Shown in pieces: positions 47,240 through 63,000 of a stretch of DNA of 64,000 nt. This stretch comes from Piscicola geometra (lineage: Eukaryota > Annelida > Clitellata > Hirudinida > Piscicolidae), in NCBI GenBank assembly GCA_943735955.1, contig CALSEQ010000033.1, forward strand, positions 1,023,001 through 1,087,000, in the 5' to 3' direction. A program made the translations under genes and the position numbers. Every line of letters begins with the position of its first letter. The stretch's first letter is position 1. Under the pieces are notes generated by a model. That model was not told the origin of the DNA. It was given only the letters and a program-made list of their open reading frames with translations, and searched no databases.

Positions 47240-50200
47240 ATATATGCAAATATGTAAAATATGCAAATATACAATATATGTAAATATGCAATATATGTAA
47301 ATATGCAATATATGTGAATATGCAATATATGTAAATATGCAATATATGTAAATATGCAATATATGTAAATATGCAATATATGTAAATATGCAATATATGT
47401 AAATATGCAATATATGTAAATATGCAAATATGCAATATATGCAAATATGCAATATATGCAAAAATGCAATATATGTAAATATGCAATATATGTAAATATG
47501 CAATATATGTAAATATGCAATATATGTAAACATACAATATATGTAAATATGCAATATATGTAAATATGCAATATATGTAAATATGCAGTATATGCAAATA
47601 TGCAATATATGTAAATATGCAATATATGTAAATATGCAATTTATGTGAATATGCAATATATGTAAATATGCAAAATATGCAAATATGCAATATATGTAAA
47701 TATGCAATATATGTAAACATGCAATATATGTAAATATGCAAATATGCAATATATGCAAATATGCAATATATGCAAATATGCAATATATGTAAATATGCAA
47801 TATATGTAAATATGCAATATATGTAAATATGCAATATATGTAAATATGCAATATATGCAAATATGCAATATATGTAAATATGCAATATATGTAAATATGC
47901 AATATATGTAAATATGCAATATATGTAAATATGCAAATATGCAATATATGCAAATATGCAATATATGCAAAAATGCAATATATGTAAATATGCAATATAT
48001 GTAAATATGCAATATATGTAAATATGCAATATATGTAAACATACAATATATGTAAATATGCAATATATGTAAATATGCAATATATGTAAATATGCAGTAT
48101 ATGCAAATATGCAATATATGTAAATATGCAATATATGTAAATATGCAATTTATGTGAATATGCAATATATGTAAATATGCAAAATATGCAAATATGCAAT
48201 ATATGTAAATATGCAATATATGTAAACATGCAATATATGTAAATATGCAAATATGCAATATATGCAAATATGCAATATATGCAAATATGCAATATATGTA
48301 AATATGCAATATATGTAAATATGCAATATATGTAAATATGCAATATATGTAAATATGCAATATATGCAAATATGCAATATATGTAAATATGCAATATATG
48401 TAAATATGCAATTTATGTAAATATGCAATATATGTAAATACCCAATATATGTAAAAAAGCAATATATGTAAATATGCAATATATGTAAATATGCAATATA
48501 TGTAAATATGCAATATATGTAAATATGCAATATACGTAAATATGCAACATATGTAAATATGCAATATATGTAAATATGCAATATATGTAAATATGCAATA
48601 TATGTAAATATGCAATATATGTAAATATGCAATATATGTAAATATGCAACATATGTAAATATGCAATATATGTAAATATGCAAATATGCAATATATGCAA
48701 ATTTGCAATATATGTAAATATGCAATATATGTAAATATGCAATATATGTAAATATGCAATATATGTAAATATGCAATATATGTAAATATGCAATATATGT
48801 AAATATGCAATATATGTAACTATGCAAATATGCAATATATGCAAATATGCAATATATGCAAATATGCAATATATGTAAATATGCAATATATGTAAATATG
48901 CAATATATGTCAATATGCAATATATGTAAATATGCAATAAATGTAAATATGCAAATATGCAATATATGCAAATACGCAATATATGCAAATATGCAATATA
49001 TGCTAATATGCAATATATGTAATTATGCAATATATGTAAATATGCAATATATGTAAATATGCAATATATGTAAATATGCAATATATGTAAATATGCAATA
49101 TATGTAAATATGCAATATATGTAAATATGCAAATATGCAATATATGCAAATATGCAATATATGCAAAAATGCAATATATGTAAATATGCAATATATGTAA
49201 ATATGCAATATATGTAAATATGCAATATATGTAAACATACAATATATGTAAATATGCAATATATGTAAATATGCAATATATGTAAATATGCAGTATATGC
49301 AAATATGCAATATATGTAAATATGCAATATATGTAAATATGCAATTTATGTGAATATGCAATATATGTAAATATGCAAAATATGCAAATATGCAATATAT
49401 GTAAATATGCAATATATGTAAACATGCAATATATGTAAATATGCAAATATGCAATATATGCAAATATGCAATATATGCAAATATGCAATATATGTAAATA
49501 TGCAATATATGTAAATATGCAATATATGTAAATATGCAATATATGTAAATATGCAATATATGCAAATATGCAATATATGTAAATATGCAATATATGTAAA
49601 TAAGCAATATATGTAAATATGCAATATATGTAAATATGCAAATATGCAATATATGCAAATATGCAATATATGCAAAAATGCAATATATGTAAATATGCAA
49701 TATATGTAAATATGCAATATATGTAAATATGCAATATATGTAAACATACAATATATGTAAATATGCAATATATGTAAATATGCAATATATGTAAATATGC
49801 AGTATATGCAAATATGCAATATATGTAAATATGCAATATATGTAAATATGCAATTTATGTGAATATGCAATATATGTAAATATGCAAAATATGCAAATAT
49901 GCAATATATGTAAATATGCAATATATGTGAACATGCAATATATGTAAATATGCAAATATGCAATATATGCAAATATGCAATATATGCAAATATGCAATAT
50001 ATGTAAATATGCAATATATGTAAATATGCAATATATGTAAATATGCAATATATGTAAATATGCAATATATGCAAATATGCAATATATGTAAATATGCAAT
50101 ATATGTAAATATGCAATTTATGTAAATATGCAATATATGTAAATACCCAATATATGTAAAAAAGCAATATATGTAAATATGCAATATATGTAAATATGCA

Positions 50201-53200
50201 ATATATGTAAATATGCAATATATGTAAATATGCAATATACGTAAATATGCAACATATGTAAATATGCAATATATGTAAATATGCAATATATGTAAATATG
50301 CAATATATGTAAATATGCAATATATGTAAATATGCAATATATGTAAATATGCAACATATGTAAATATGCAATATATGTAAATATGCAAATATGCAATATA
50401 TGCAAATTTGCAATATATGTAAATATGCAATATATGTAAATATGCAATATATGTAAATATGCAATATATGTAAATATGCAATATATGTAAATATGCAATA
50501 TATGTAAATATGCAATATATGTAAATATGCAATATATGTAACTATGCAAATATGCAATATATGCAAATATGCAATATATGCAAATATGCAATATATGTAA
50601 ATATGCAATATATGTAAATATGCAATATATGTCAATATGCAATATATGTAAATATGCAATAAATGTAAATATGCAAATATGCAATATATGCAAATACGCA
50701 ATATATGCAAATATGCAATATATGTAAATATGCAATAAATGTAAATATGCAATAGATGTAAATATGCAATATATGTAAATATGCAATATATGTAAATATG
50801 AAATAGATGTAAATTTGCAATCTATGTAAATATGCAAATATGCAATATATGCAAATATGCAAAATATGCAAATATGCAATTTATGTAAATATGCAATATA
50901 TGTAAATATGCAATATATGTAAATATGCAATATATGTAAATATGCAAATATGCAACATATGCAAATATGCAAAATATGCAAATATGCAATATATGTAAAT
51001 ATGCAATATATGTAAATATGCAATATATGTGAATATGCAATATATGTAAATATGCAATATATGTAAATATGCAATATATGTAAATATGCAATATATGTAA
51101 ATATGCAATATATGTAAATATGCAATATATGTAAATATGCAAATATGCAATATATGCAAATATGCAATATATGCAAAAATGCAATATATGTAAATGAACA
51201 ATATATGTAAATATGCAATATATGTAAATATGCAATATATGTAAACATACAATATATGTAAATATGCAATATATGTAAATATGCAATATATGTAAATATG
51301 CAGTATATGCAAATATGCAATATATGTAAATATGCAATATATGTAAATATGCAATATATGTGAATATGCAATATATGTAAATATGCAAAATATGCAAATA
51401 TGCAATATATGTAAATATGCAATATATGTAAACATGCAATATATGTAAATATGCAAATATGCAATATATGCAAATATGCAATATATGCAAATATGCAATA
51501 AATGTAAATATGCAATATATGTAAATATGCAATATATGTAAATATGCAATATATGTAAATATGCACTATATGCAAATATGCAATATATGTAAATATGCAA
51601 TATATGTAAATATGCAATTTATGTAAATATGCAATATATGTAAATACCCAATATATGTAAAAAAGCAATATATGTAAATATGCAATATATGTAAATATGC
51701 AATATATGTAAATATGCAATATATGTAAATATGCAATATACGTAAATATGCAACATATGTAAATATGCAATATATGTAAATATGCAAATATGCAATATAT
51801 GCAAATATGCAATATATGTAAATATGCAATATATGTAAATATGCAATATATGTAAATATGCAATATATGTAAATATGCAATATATGTAAATATGCAACAT
51901 ATGTAAATATGCAATATATGTAAATATGCAAATATGCAATATATGCAAATTTGCAATATATGTAAATATGCAATATATGTAAATATGCAATATATGTAAA
52001 TATGCAATATATGTAAATATGCAATATATGTAACTATGCAAATATGCAATATATGCAAATATGCAATATATGCAAATATGCAATATATGTAAATATGCAA
52101 TATATGTAAATATGCAATATATGTAAATATGCAATATATGTAAATATGCAATATATGTAAATATGCATAATATGTAAATATGCAATATATGTAAATATGC
52201 AATATATGCAAATATGCAGTATATGTAAATATGCAATATATGTAAATATGCAATATATGTAAATATGCAATACATGTAAATATGCAATATATCTAAATAT
52301 GCAATATATGTAAATATGCAATCTATGTAAATATGCAATTTATGTAATTATGCAATATATGTAAATATGCAATATATGTAAATATGCAATATATGTAAAT
52401 ATGCAAATATGCAATCTATGCAAATATGCAATATATGCAAATATGCTATATATGTAAATATGCAATATATGTAAATATGCAATATATGTAAACATACAAT
52501 ATATGTAAATATGCAATATATGTAAATATGCAATATATGTAAATATGCAGTATATGCAAATATGCAATATATGTAAATATGCAATATATGTAAATATGCA
52601 ATATATGTAAATATGCAATATATGTAAATATGCAAAATATGCAAATATGCAATATATGTAAATATGCAATATATGTAAACATGCAATATATGTAAATATG
52701 CAAATATGCAATATATGCAAATATGCAATATATGCAAATATGCAATAAATGTAAATATGCAATATATGTTAATATGCAATATATGTAAATATGCAATATA
52801 TGTAAATATGCAATATATGCAAATATGCAATATATGTAAATATGCAATATATGTAAATATGCAATTTATGTAAATATGCAATATATGTAAATACCCAATA
52901 TATGTAAAAAAGCAATATATGTAAATATGCAATATATGTAAATATGCAATATATGTAAATATGCAATATATGTAAATATGCACTATACGTAAATATGCAA
53001 CATATGTAAATATGCAATATATGTAAATATGCAAATATGCAATATATGCAAATATGCAATATATGTAAAGATGCAATATATGTAAATATGCAATATATGT
53101 AAATATGCAATATATGTAAATATGCAATATATGTAAATATGCAACATATGTAAATATGCAATATATGTAAATATGCAAATATGCAATATATGCAAATTTG

Positions 53201-53350
53201 CAATATATGTAAATATGCAATATATGTAAATATGCAATATATGTAAATATGCAATATATGTAAATATGCAATATATGTAACTATGCAAATATGCAATATA
53301 TGCAAATATGCAATATATGCAAATATGCAATATATGTAAATATGCAATAT
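47240..53350 (+). repeat. HOR series of 1,705, 1,501 and 1,247 bp (aataccc family)
   Basis: The accc marker is at 48440, 50145, 51646 and 52893 (steps 1,705, 1,501 and 1,247 bp). A second marker, aaacatac, is at 47528, 48037, 49233, 49742, 51243 and 52490. Its spacings 509, 1,196, 509, 1,501 and 1,247 show a 509-bp internal duplication carried in two successive 1,705-bp units (47528 to 49233 is 1,705) and absent from later ones. Gcaatttatg and gtaactatgc variants travel with it. Confidence 0.86.
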
Positions 53351-55107
53351 ATGTAAATATGCAATATATGTAAATATGCAATATATGTAAATATGCATAA
53401 TATGTAAATATGCAATATATGTAAATATGCAATATATGCAAATATGCAGTATATGTAAATATGCAATATATGTAAATATGCAATATATGTAAATATGCAA
53501 TACATGTAAATATGCAATATATGTAAATATGCAATATATGTAAATATGCAATCTATGTAAATATGCAATTTATGTAATTATGCAATATATGTAAATATGC
53601 AATATATGTAAATATGCAATATATGTAAATATGCAAATATGCAATCTATGCAAATATGCAATATATGCAAATATGCAATATATGTAAATATGCAATATAT
53701 GTAAATATGCAAATATGCAATATATGCAAATATGCAATATATGCAAATATGCAATATATGTAAATATGCAATATATGTAAATATGCAATATATGTAAATA
53801 TGCAATATATGTAAATATGCAATATATGTAAATATGCAATATATGTAAATATGCAATATATGTAAATATGCAATATATGTAAATATGCAATATATGTAAA
53901 TATGCAATATATGTAAATATGCAATATATGTAAATATGCAATATATGCAAATATGCAATATATGTGAATATGCAATATATGTAAATATGCAATATATGTA
54001 AATATGCAATATATGTAAATATGCAATATATGTAAATATGCAATATAAGTAAATATGCAATATATGTAAATATGCAATTAATGTAAATATGCAATATATG
54101 TAAATATGCAATATATGTAAGTTTGCAATATATGTAAATATGCAAATATGCAATATATGCAAATATGCAAAATATGCAAATATGCAATATATGTAAATAA
54201 GCAATTTATGTAAATATGCAATATATGTAAATATGCAATATATGTAAATATGCATAATATGTAAATATGCAATATATGTAAATATGCAATATATGCAAAT
54301 ATGCAGTATATGTAAATATGCAATATATGTAAATATGCAATATATGTAAATATGCAATACATGTAAATATGCAATATATGTAAATATGCAATATATGTAA
54401 ATATGCAATCTATGTAAATATGCAATTTATGTAATTATGCAATATATGTAAATATGCAATATATGTAAATATGCAATATATGTAAATATGCAAATATGCA
54501 ATCTATGCAAATATGCAATATATGCAAATATGCAATATATGTAAATATGCAATATATGTAAATATGCAAATATGCAATATATGCAAATATGCAATATATG
54601 CAAATATGCAATATATGTAAATATGCAATATATGTAAATATGCAATATATGTAAATATGCAATATATGTAAATATGCAATATATGTAAATATGCAATATA
54701 TGTAAATATGCAATATATGTAAATATGCAATATATGTAAATATGCAATATATGTAAATATGCAATATATGTAAATATGCAATATATGTAAATATGCAATA
54801 TATGCAAATATGCAATATATGTGAATATGCAATATATGTAAATATGCAATATATGTAAATATGCAATATATGTAAATATGCAATATATGTAAATATGCAA
54901 TATAAGTAAATATGCAATATATGTAAATATGCAATTAATGTAAATATGCAATATATGTAAATATGCAATATATGTAAGTTTGCAATATATGTAAATATGC
55001 AAATATGCAATATATGCAAATATGCAAAATATGCAAATATGCAATATATGTAAATAAGCAATTTATGTAAATATGCAATATATGTAAATATGCAATATAT
55101 GTAAATA
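53350..55107 (+). repeat. 857-bp tandem duplication, two near-identical copies
   Basis: Gcataatatg at 53395 and 54252 is 857 bp apart, and the variants that follow match base for base wherever I compared them: gcagtatatg, gcaatacatg, gcaatctatg, gcaatttatg, gtaattatgc, atataagtaa, gtaagtttgc. Copy one is about 53,350-54,206 and copy two about 54,207-55,063, with matching reaching about 55,107. Each unit holds three doubled 8-mers, as expected for 49 x 17 + 3 x 8 = 857. A looser relative precedes it (gcataatatg at 52165, 1,230 bp earlier). Confidence 0.88.
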
Positions 55108-58100
55108 TGCAAATATGCAATATATGCAAATATGCAAAATATGCAAATATGCAATATATGTAAATATGCAATATATGTAAATATGCAATTTATGTAAATA
55201 TGCAATATATGTAAATATGCAATATATGTAAATATGCAATATATGTAAATATGCAATATATGTAAATATGCAATATATGTAAATATGCAATATATGTAAA
55301 TATGCAATATATGTAAATATGCAATATATGTAAATATGCAAATATGCAATATATGCAAATATGCAATATATGCAAAAATGCAATATATGTAAATATGCAA
55401 TATATGTAAATATGCAATATATGTAAATATGCAATAAATGTAAATATGCAATATATGCAAATATGCAATATATGTAAATATGCAATATGTGTAAATATGC
55501 AATTTATGTAAATATGCAATATATGTAAACATCCAATATATGTAAATATGCAATACATGTAAATATGCAATCTATGTAAATATGCAATATATGTAAATAT
55601 GCAATATATGTAAATATGCAATATACGTAAGTATGCAACATATGTAAATATGCAATATATGTAAATATGCAAATATGCAATATATGCAAATATGCAATAT
55701 ATGTAAATATGCAATATATGTAAATATGCAATATATGTAAATATGCAATATATGTAAATATGCAAATATGCAATATATGCAAATATGCAATATATGTAAA
55801 TATGCAATATATGTAAATATGCAATATATGTAAATATGCAATATATGTAAATATGCAATATATGTAAATATGCAATATATGTAAATATGCAATATATGTA
55901 AATATGCAAATATGCAATATATGCAAATATGCAATATATGCAAATATGCAATATATGTAAATATGCAATATATGTAAATATGCAATATATGTAAATATGC
56001 AATATATGTAAATATGCAATATATGTAAATATGCAATATATGTAAATATGCAATATATGTAAATATGCAATATATGTAAATATGCAATATATGTAAATAT
56101 GCAAATATGCAATATATGCAAATATGCAATATATGTGAACATGCAATATATGTAAATATGCAAATATGCAATATATGCAAATATGCAATATATGCAAATA
56201 TGCAATATATGTAAATATGCAATATATGTAAATATGCAATATATGTAAATATACAATATATGTAAATATGCATTATATGTAAATATGCAATATATGTAAA
56301 TATGCAATATATGTAAATATGCAATATATGTAAATATGCAATATATGTAAATATGCAATATATGTAAATATGCAATATATGCAAATTTGCAATATATGTA
56401 AATATGCAATATATGTAAATATGCAATATATGTAAATATGCAATATATGTAAATATGCAATATATGTAAATATGCAATATACGTAAGTATGCAACATATG
56501 TAAATATGCAATATATGTAAATATGCGAATATGCAATATATGCAAATATGCAATATATGTAAATATGCAATATATGTAAATATGTGATATATGTAAATAT
56601 GCAATATATGTAAATATGCAATATATGTAAATATGCAATATATGTAAATATGCAAATAAGCAATATATGCAAATATGCAATATATGTAAATATGCAATAT
56701 ATGTAAATATGCAATATATGTAAAGATGCAATATATGTAAATATGCAATATATGTAAATATGCAATATATGTAAGGATGCAATATATGTAAATATGCAAA
56801 TATGCAATATATGCAAATATGCAATATATGCAAATATGCAATATATGTAAATATGCAATATATGTAAATATGCAATATGTGTAAATATGCAATATATGTA
56901 AATATGCAATATATGTAAATATGCAATATATGTAAATATGCAATATATGTAAATATGCAATATATGTAAATATGCAATATATGTGAAGATGCAAATTAGC
57001 AATATATGCAAATATGCAATATATGCAAATATGCAATATATGTAAATATGCAATATATGTAAATATGCAAATATGCAATATATGCAAATATGCAATATAT
57101 GCAAATATGCAATATATGTAAATATGCAATAGATATAAATATGCAATATATGTAAATATGCAATATATGTAAATATGCAATATATGTAAATATGCAATAT
57201 ATGTAAATATGCAATATATGTAAATATGCATTATATGTAAATATGCAATATATGTAAATATGCAATATATGTAAATATGCAATATATGTAAATATGCAAT
57301 ATATGTAAATATGCAAATATGCAATATATGTAAATATGCAATATATGTAAATATGCAATAAATGTAAATATGCAATATATGTAAATATGCAATATATGTA
57401 AATATGCAATATATTTAAATATGCAATATATGTAAATATGCAATTAATGTAAATATGCAATATATGTAAATATGCAATATATGTAAATATGCAATATATG
57501 TAAATATGCAAATATGCAATATATGCAAATATGCAATATATACAAATATGCAAGATATGTAAATATGCTATATATGTAAATATGCAATATATGTCAATAT
57601 GCAATATATGTAAATATGCAATATATGTAAATATGCAAATATGCAATATATGCAAATATGCAATATATGCAAAAATGCAAAATATGTAAATGAACAATAT
57701 ATGTAAATATGCAATATATGTAAATATGCAATATATGTGAATATACAATATATGTAAATATGCAATATATGTAAATATGCAATATATGTAAATATGCAGT
57801 ATATGCAAATATGCAATATATGTAAATATGCAATATATGTAAATATGCAAAATATGCAAATATGCAATATATGTAAATATGCAATATATGTGAATATGCA
57901 ATATATGTAAATATGCAAATATGCAATATATGCAAATATGCAATATATGCAAATATGCAATATATGCAAATATGCAATATATGTAAATATGCAATATATG
58001 TAAATATGCAATATATGTAAATATGCAATAGATGTAAATATGCAATATATTCAAATATGCAATATATGTAAATATGCAATATATGTAAATATGCAATATA

Positions 58101-60012
58101 TGTAAATATGCAATATATGTAAATATGCAATTAATGTAAATATGCAATATATGTAAATATGCAATATATGTAAATATGCAATATATGTAAATATGCAAAT
58201 ATGCAATATATGCAAATATGCAATATATACAAATATGCAAGATATGTAAATATGCTATATATGTAAATACGCAATATATGTGAATATGCAATATATGTAA
58301 ATATGCAATATATGTAAATATGCAAATATGCAATATATGCAAATATGCAATATATGCAAAAATGCAAAATATGTAAATGAACAATATATGTAAATATGCA
58401 ATATATGTAAATATGCAATATATGTGAATATACAATATATGTAAATATGCAATATATGTAAATATGCAATATATGTAAATATGCAGTATATGCAAATATG
58501 CAATATATGTAAATATGCAATATATGTAAATATGCAAAATATGCAAATATGCAATATATGTAAATATGCAATATATGTAAATATGCAATATATGTAAATA
58601 TGCAAATATGCAATATATGCAAATATGCAATATATGCAAATATGCAATATATGCAAATATGCAATATATGTAAATATGCAATATATGTAAATATGCAATA
58701 TATGTAAATATGCAATAGATGTAAATATGCAATATATGCAAATATGCAATATATGTAAATATGCAATATATGTAAATATGCAATTTATGTAAATATGCAA
58801 TATATGTAAATATCCAATATATGTAAAAATGCAATATATGTAAATATGCATTATATGTAAATATGCAATATATGTAAATATGCAATATATGTAAATATGC
58901 AATATACGTAAGTATGCAACATATGTAAATATGCAATATATGTAAATATGCAAATATGCAATATATGCAAATATGCAATATATGTAAATATGCAATATAT
59001 GTAAATATGCAATATATGTAAATATGCATTATATGTAAATATGCAATATATGTAAATATGCAATATATGAAAATATGCAATATATGTAAATATGCAATAT
59101 ATGTAAATATGCAATATATGTAAATATGCAATATATGTCAATATGCAATATATGTAAATATGCAATATATGTAAATATGCAAATATGCAATATATGCAAA
59201 TATGCAATATATGTAAATATGCAATATATGTAAATATGCAATATATGTCAATATGCAATATATGTAAATATGCAATATATGTAAATATCCAATATATGTA
59301 AATATGCAATATATGTAAATATGCAATATATGTAAATATGCAATATATGTAAATATGCAATATATGTAAATATGCAATATACGTAAGTATGCAACATATG
59401 TAAATATGCAATATATGTAAATATGCAAATATGCAATATATGCAAATATGCAATATATGTAAATATGCAATATATGTAAATATGCAATATATGTAAATAT
59501 GCATTATATGTAAATATGCAATATATGTAAATATGCAATATATGTAAATATGCAAATATGCAATATATGCAAATATGCAATATATGTAAATATGCAATAT
59601 ATGTAAATATGCAATATATGTAAATAGGCAATATATGTAAATATGCAGTATATGTAAATATGCAATATATGTAAATATGCAATATATGTAAATATGCAAT
59701 ATATGTAAATATGCAAATATGCAATATATGCAAATATGCAATATATGCAAATATGCAATATATGTAAATATGCAATATATGTAAATATGCAATATATGTA
59801 AATATACAATATATGTAAATATGCAATATATGTAAATATGCAATATATGTAAATATGCAAATATGCAATATATGCAAATATGCAATATATGCAAATATGC
59901 AATATATGTGAATATGCAATATATGCAAATATGCAATATATGTGAATATGCAATATATGTAAATATGCAAATATGCATTATATGTAAATATGCAATATAT
60001 GTAAATATGCAA

Positions 60013-63000
60013 TTAATGTAAATAAGCAATATATGTAAATATGCAATATATGTAAATATGCAATATATGTAAATATGCAAGTATGCAATATATGCAAATA
60101 TGCAATATATGTAAATAGGCAATATATGTAAATATGCAATATATGTAAATATGCAATATATGTAAACATGCAACATATGTAAATATGCAATATATGTAAA
60201 TATGCAATATATGTAAATATGCAATATATGTAAATATGCAATATATGTAAATATGCAATATATGTAAATATGCAATATATGCAAATATGCAATATATGTA
60301 AATATGCAATATATGTAAATATGCAATATATGTAAATATGCAATATATGTAAATATGCAATATATGTAAATATGCAATATATGTCAATATGCAATATATG
60401 TAAATATGCAATATATGTAAATATGCAAATATGCAATATATGCAAATATGCAATATATGTAAATATGCAATATATGAAAATATGCAATATATGTAAATAT
60501 GCAATATATGTAAATATGCAATATATGTAAATATGCAATATATGTCAATATGCAATATATGTAAATATGCAATATATGTAAATATCCAATATATGTAAAT
60601 ATGCAATATATGTAAATATGCAATATATGTAAATATGCAATATATGTAAATATGCAATATATGTAAATATGCAATATACGTAAGTATGCAACATATGTAA
60701 AAATGCAATATATGTAAATATGCAAATATGCAATATATGCAAATATGCAATATATGTAAATATATGCAATATATGTAAATATGCAATATATGTAAATATG
60801 CATTATATGTAAATATGCAATATATGTAAATATGCAATATATGTAAATATGCAAATATGCAATATATGCAAATATGCAATATATGTAAATATGCAATATA
60901 TGTAAATATGCAATATATGTAAATATGCAATATATGTAAATATGCAATATATGTAAATATACAATATATGTAAATATGCAATATATGTAAATATGCAATA
61001 TATGTAAATATGCAAATATGCAATATATGCAAATATGCAATATATGCAAATATGCAATATATGTGAATATGCAATATATGCAAATATGCAATATATGTGA
61101 ATATGCAATATATGTAAATATGCAAATATGCATTATATGCAAATATGCAATATATGCAAATATGCAATATATGTAAATAGGCAATATATGTAAATATGCA
61201 ATATATGTAAATATGCAATATATGTAAATATGCAACATATGTAAATATGCAATATATGTAAATATGCAATATATGTAAATATGCAATATATGTAAATATG
61301 CAATATATGTAAATATGCAATATATGTAAATATGCAATATATGCAAATATGCAATATATGTAAATATGCAATATATGTAAATATGCAATATATGTAAATA
61401 TGCAATATATGTAAATATGCAATATATGTAAATATGCAATATATGTAAATATGCAATATATGTAAATATGCAATATATGTAAATATGCAATATACGTAAG
61501 TATGCAACATATGTAAATATGCAATATATGTAAATATGCAAATATGCAACATATGCAAATATGCAATATATGTAAATATGCAATATATGTAAATATGCAA
61601 TATATGTAAATAAGCAATATATGTAAATATGCAATATATGTAAATATGCAATAAATGTAAATATGCAAATATGCAATATATGCAAATATGCAATATATGT
61701 AAAAATGCAATATATGTAAATATGCAATATATGTAAATATGCAATATATGTAAATATGCAATATATGTAAATATGCAAATATGCAATATATGCAAATATG
61801 CAATATATGCAAATATGCAATATATGCAAATATGCAATATATGTAAATATGCAATATATGTAAATATGCAATATATGTAAATAAGCAATATATGTAAATA
61901 TGCAATATATGCAAATATGCAATATATGTAAATATGCAATATATGTAAATATGCAATATATGTAAATATGCAATATATGTAAATATGCAATATATGTAAA
62001 TATGCAATATATGTAAATATGCAATATATGTAAATATGCAATATATGTAAATATGCAATATACGTAAGTATGCAACATATGTAAATATGCAATATATGTG
62101 AATATGCAATATATGTAAATATGCAATATATGTAAATATGCAAATATGCAATATATGCAAATATGCAATATATGCAAATATGCAATATATGTAAATATGC
62201 AATATATGTAAATATGCAATATATGTAAATATGCAATATATGTAAATATGCAATATATGTAAATATGCAATATATGTAAATATGCAATATATGTAAATAT
62301 GCAATATATGTAAATATGCAATATATGTAAATATGCAATATATGTAAATATGCAATATATGTAAATATGCAAATATGCAATATATGCAAATATGCAATAT
62401 ATGTAAATATGCAATATATGTAAATATGCAATATATGTAAATAAGCAATATATGTAAATATGCAATATATGTAAATATGCAATAAATGTAAATATGCAAA
62501 TATGCAATATATGCAAATATGCAATATATGTAAATATGCAATATATGTAAATATGCAATATATGTAAATATGCAATATATGTAAATATGCAATATATGTA
62601 AATATGCAAATATGCAATATATCCAAATATGCAATATATGCAAATATGCAATATATGCAAATATGCAATATATGTAAATATGCAATATATGTAAATATGC
62701 AATATATGTAAATAAGCAATATATGTAAATATGCAATATATGCAAATATGCAATATATGTAAATATGCAATATATGTAAATATGCAATATATGTAAATAT
62801 GCAATATATGTAAATATGCAATATATGTAAATATGCAATATACGTAAGTATGCAACATATGTAAATATGCAATATATGTGAATATGCAATATATGTAAAT
62901 ATGCAATATATGTAAATATGCAAATATGCAATATATGCAAATATGCAATATATGCAAATATGCAATATATGTAAATATGCAATATATGTAAATATGCAAT

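Larger units (their letters stand above)
42600..47240 (+). repeat. HOR of about 1.1 kb marked by a gatg / taaatttgc / tctatg triplet
   Basis: The marker taaatttgcaatctatg, preceded by an atagatg monomer, has its aatcta at 42645, 44027, 44883, 45985 and 47104, and once more at 50819. Steps are 1,382, 856, 1,102 and 1,119 bp. A gaaaaaaatgtcaatatg variant at 44686 and 45805 gives 1,119 bp as well. Gtcaatatg monomers and atatgaaaat monomers recur in phase. The last three units are close tandem copies. Confidence 0.83.
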
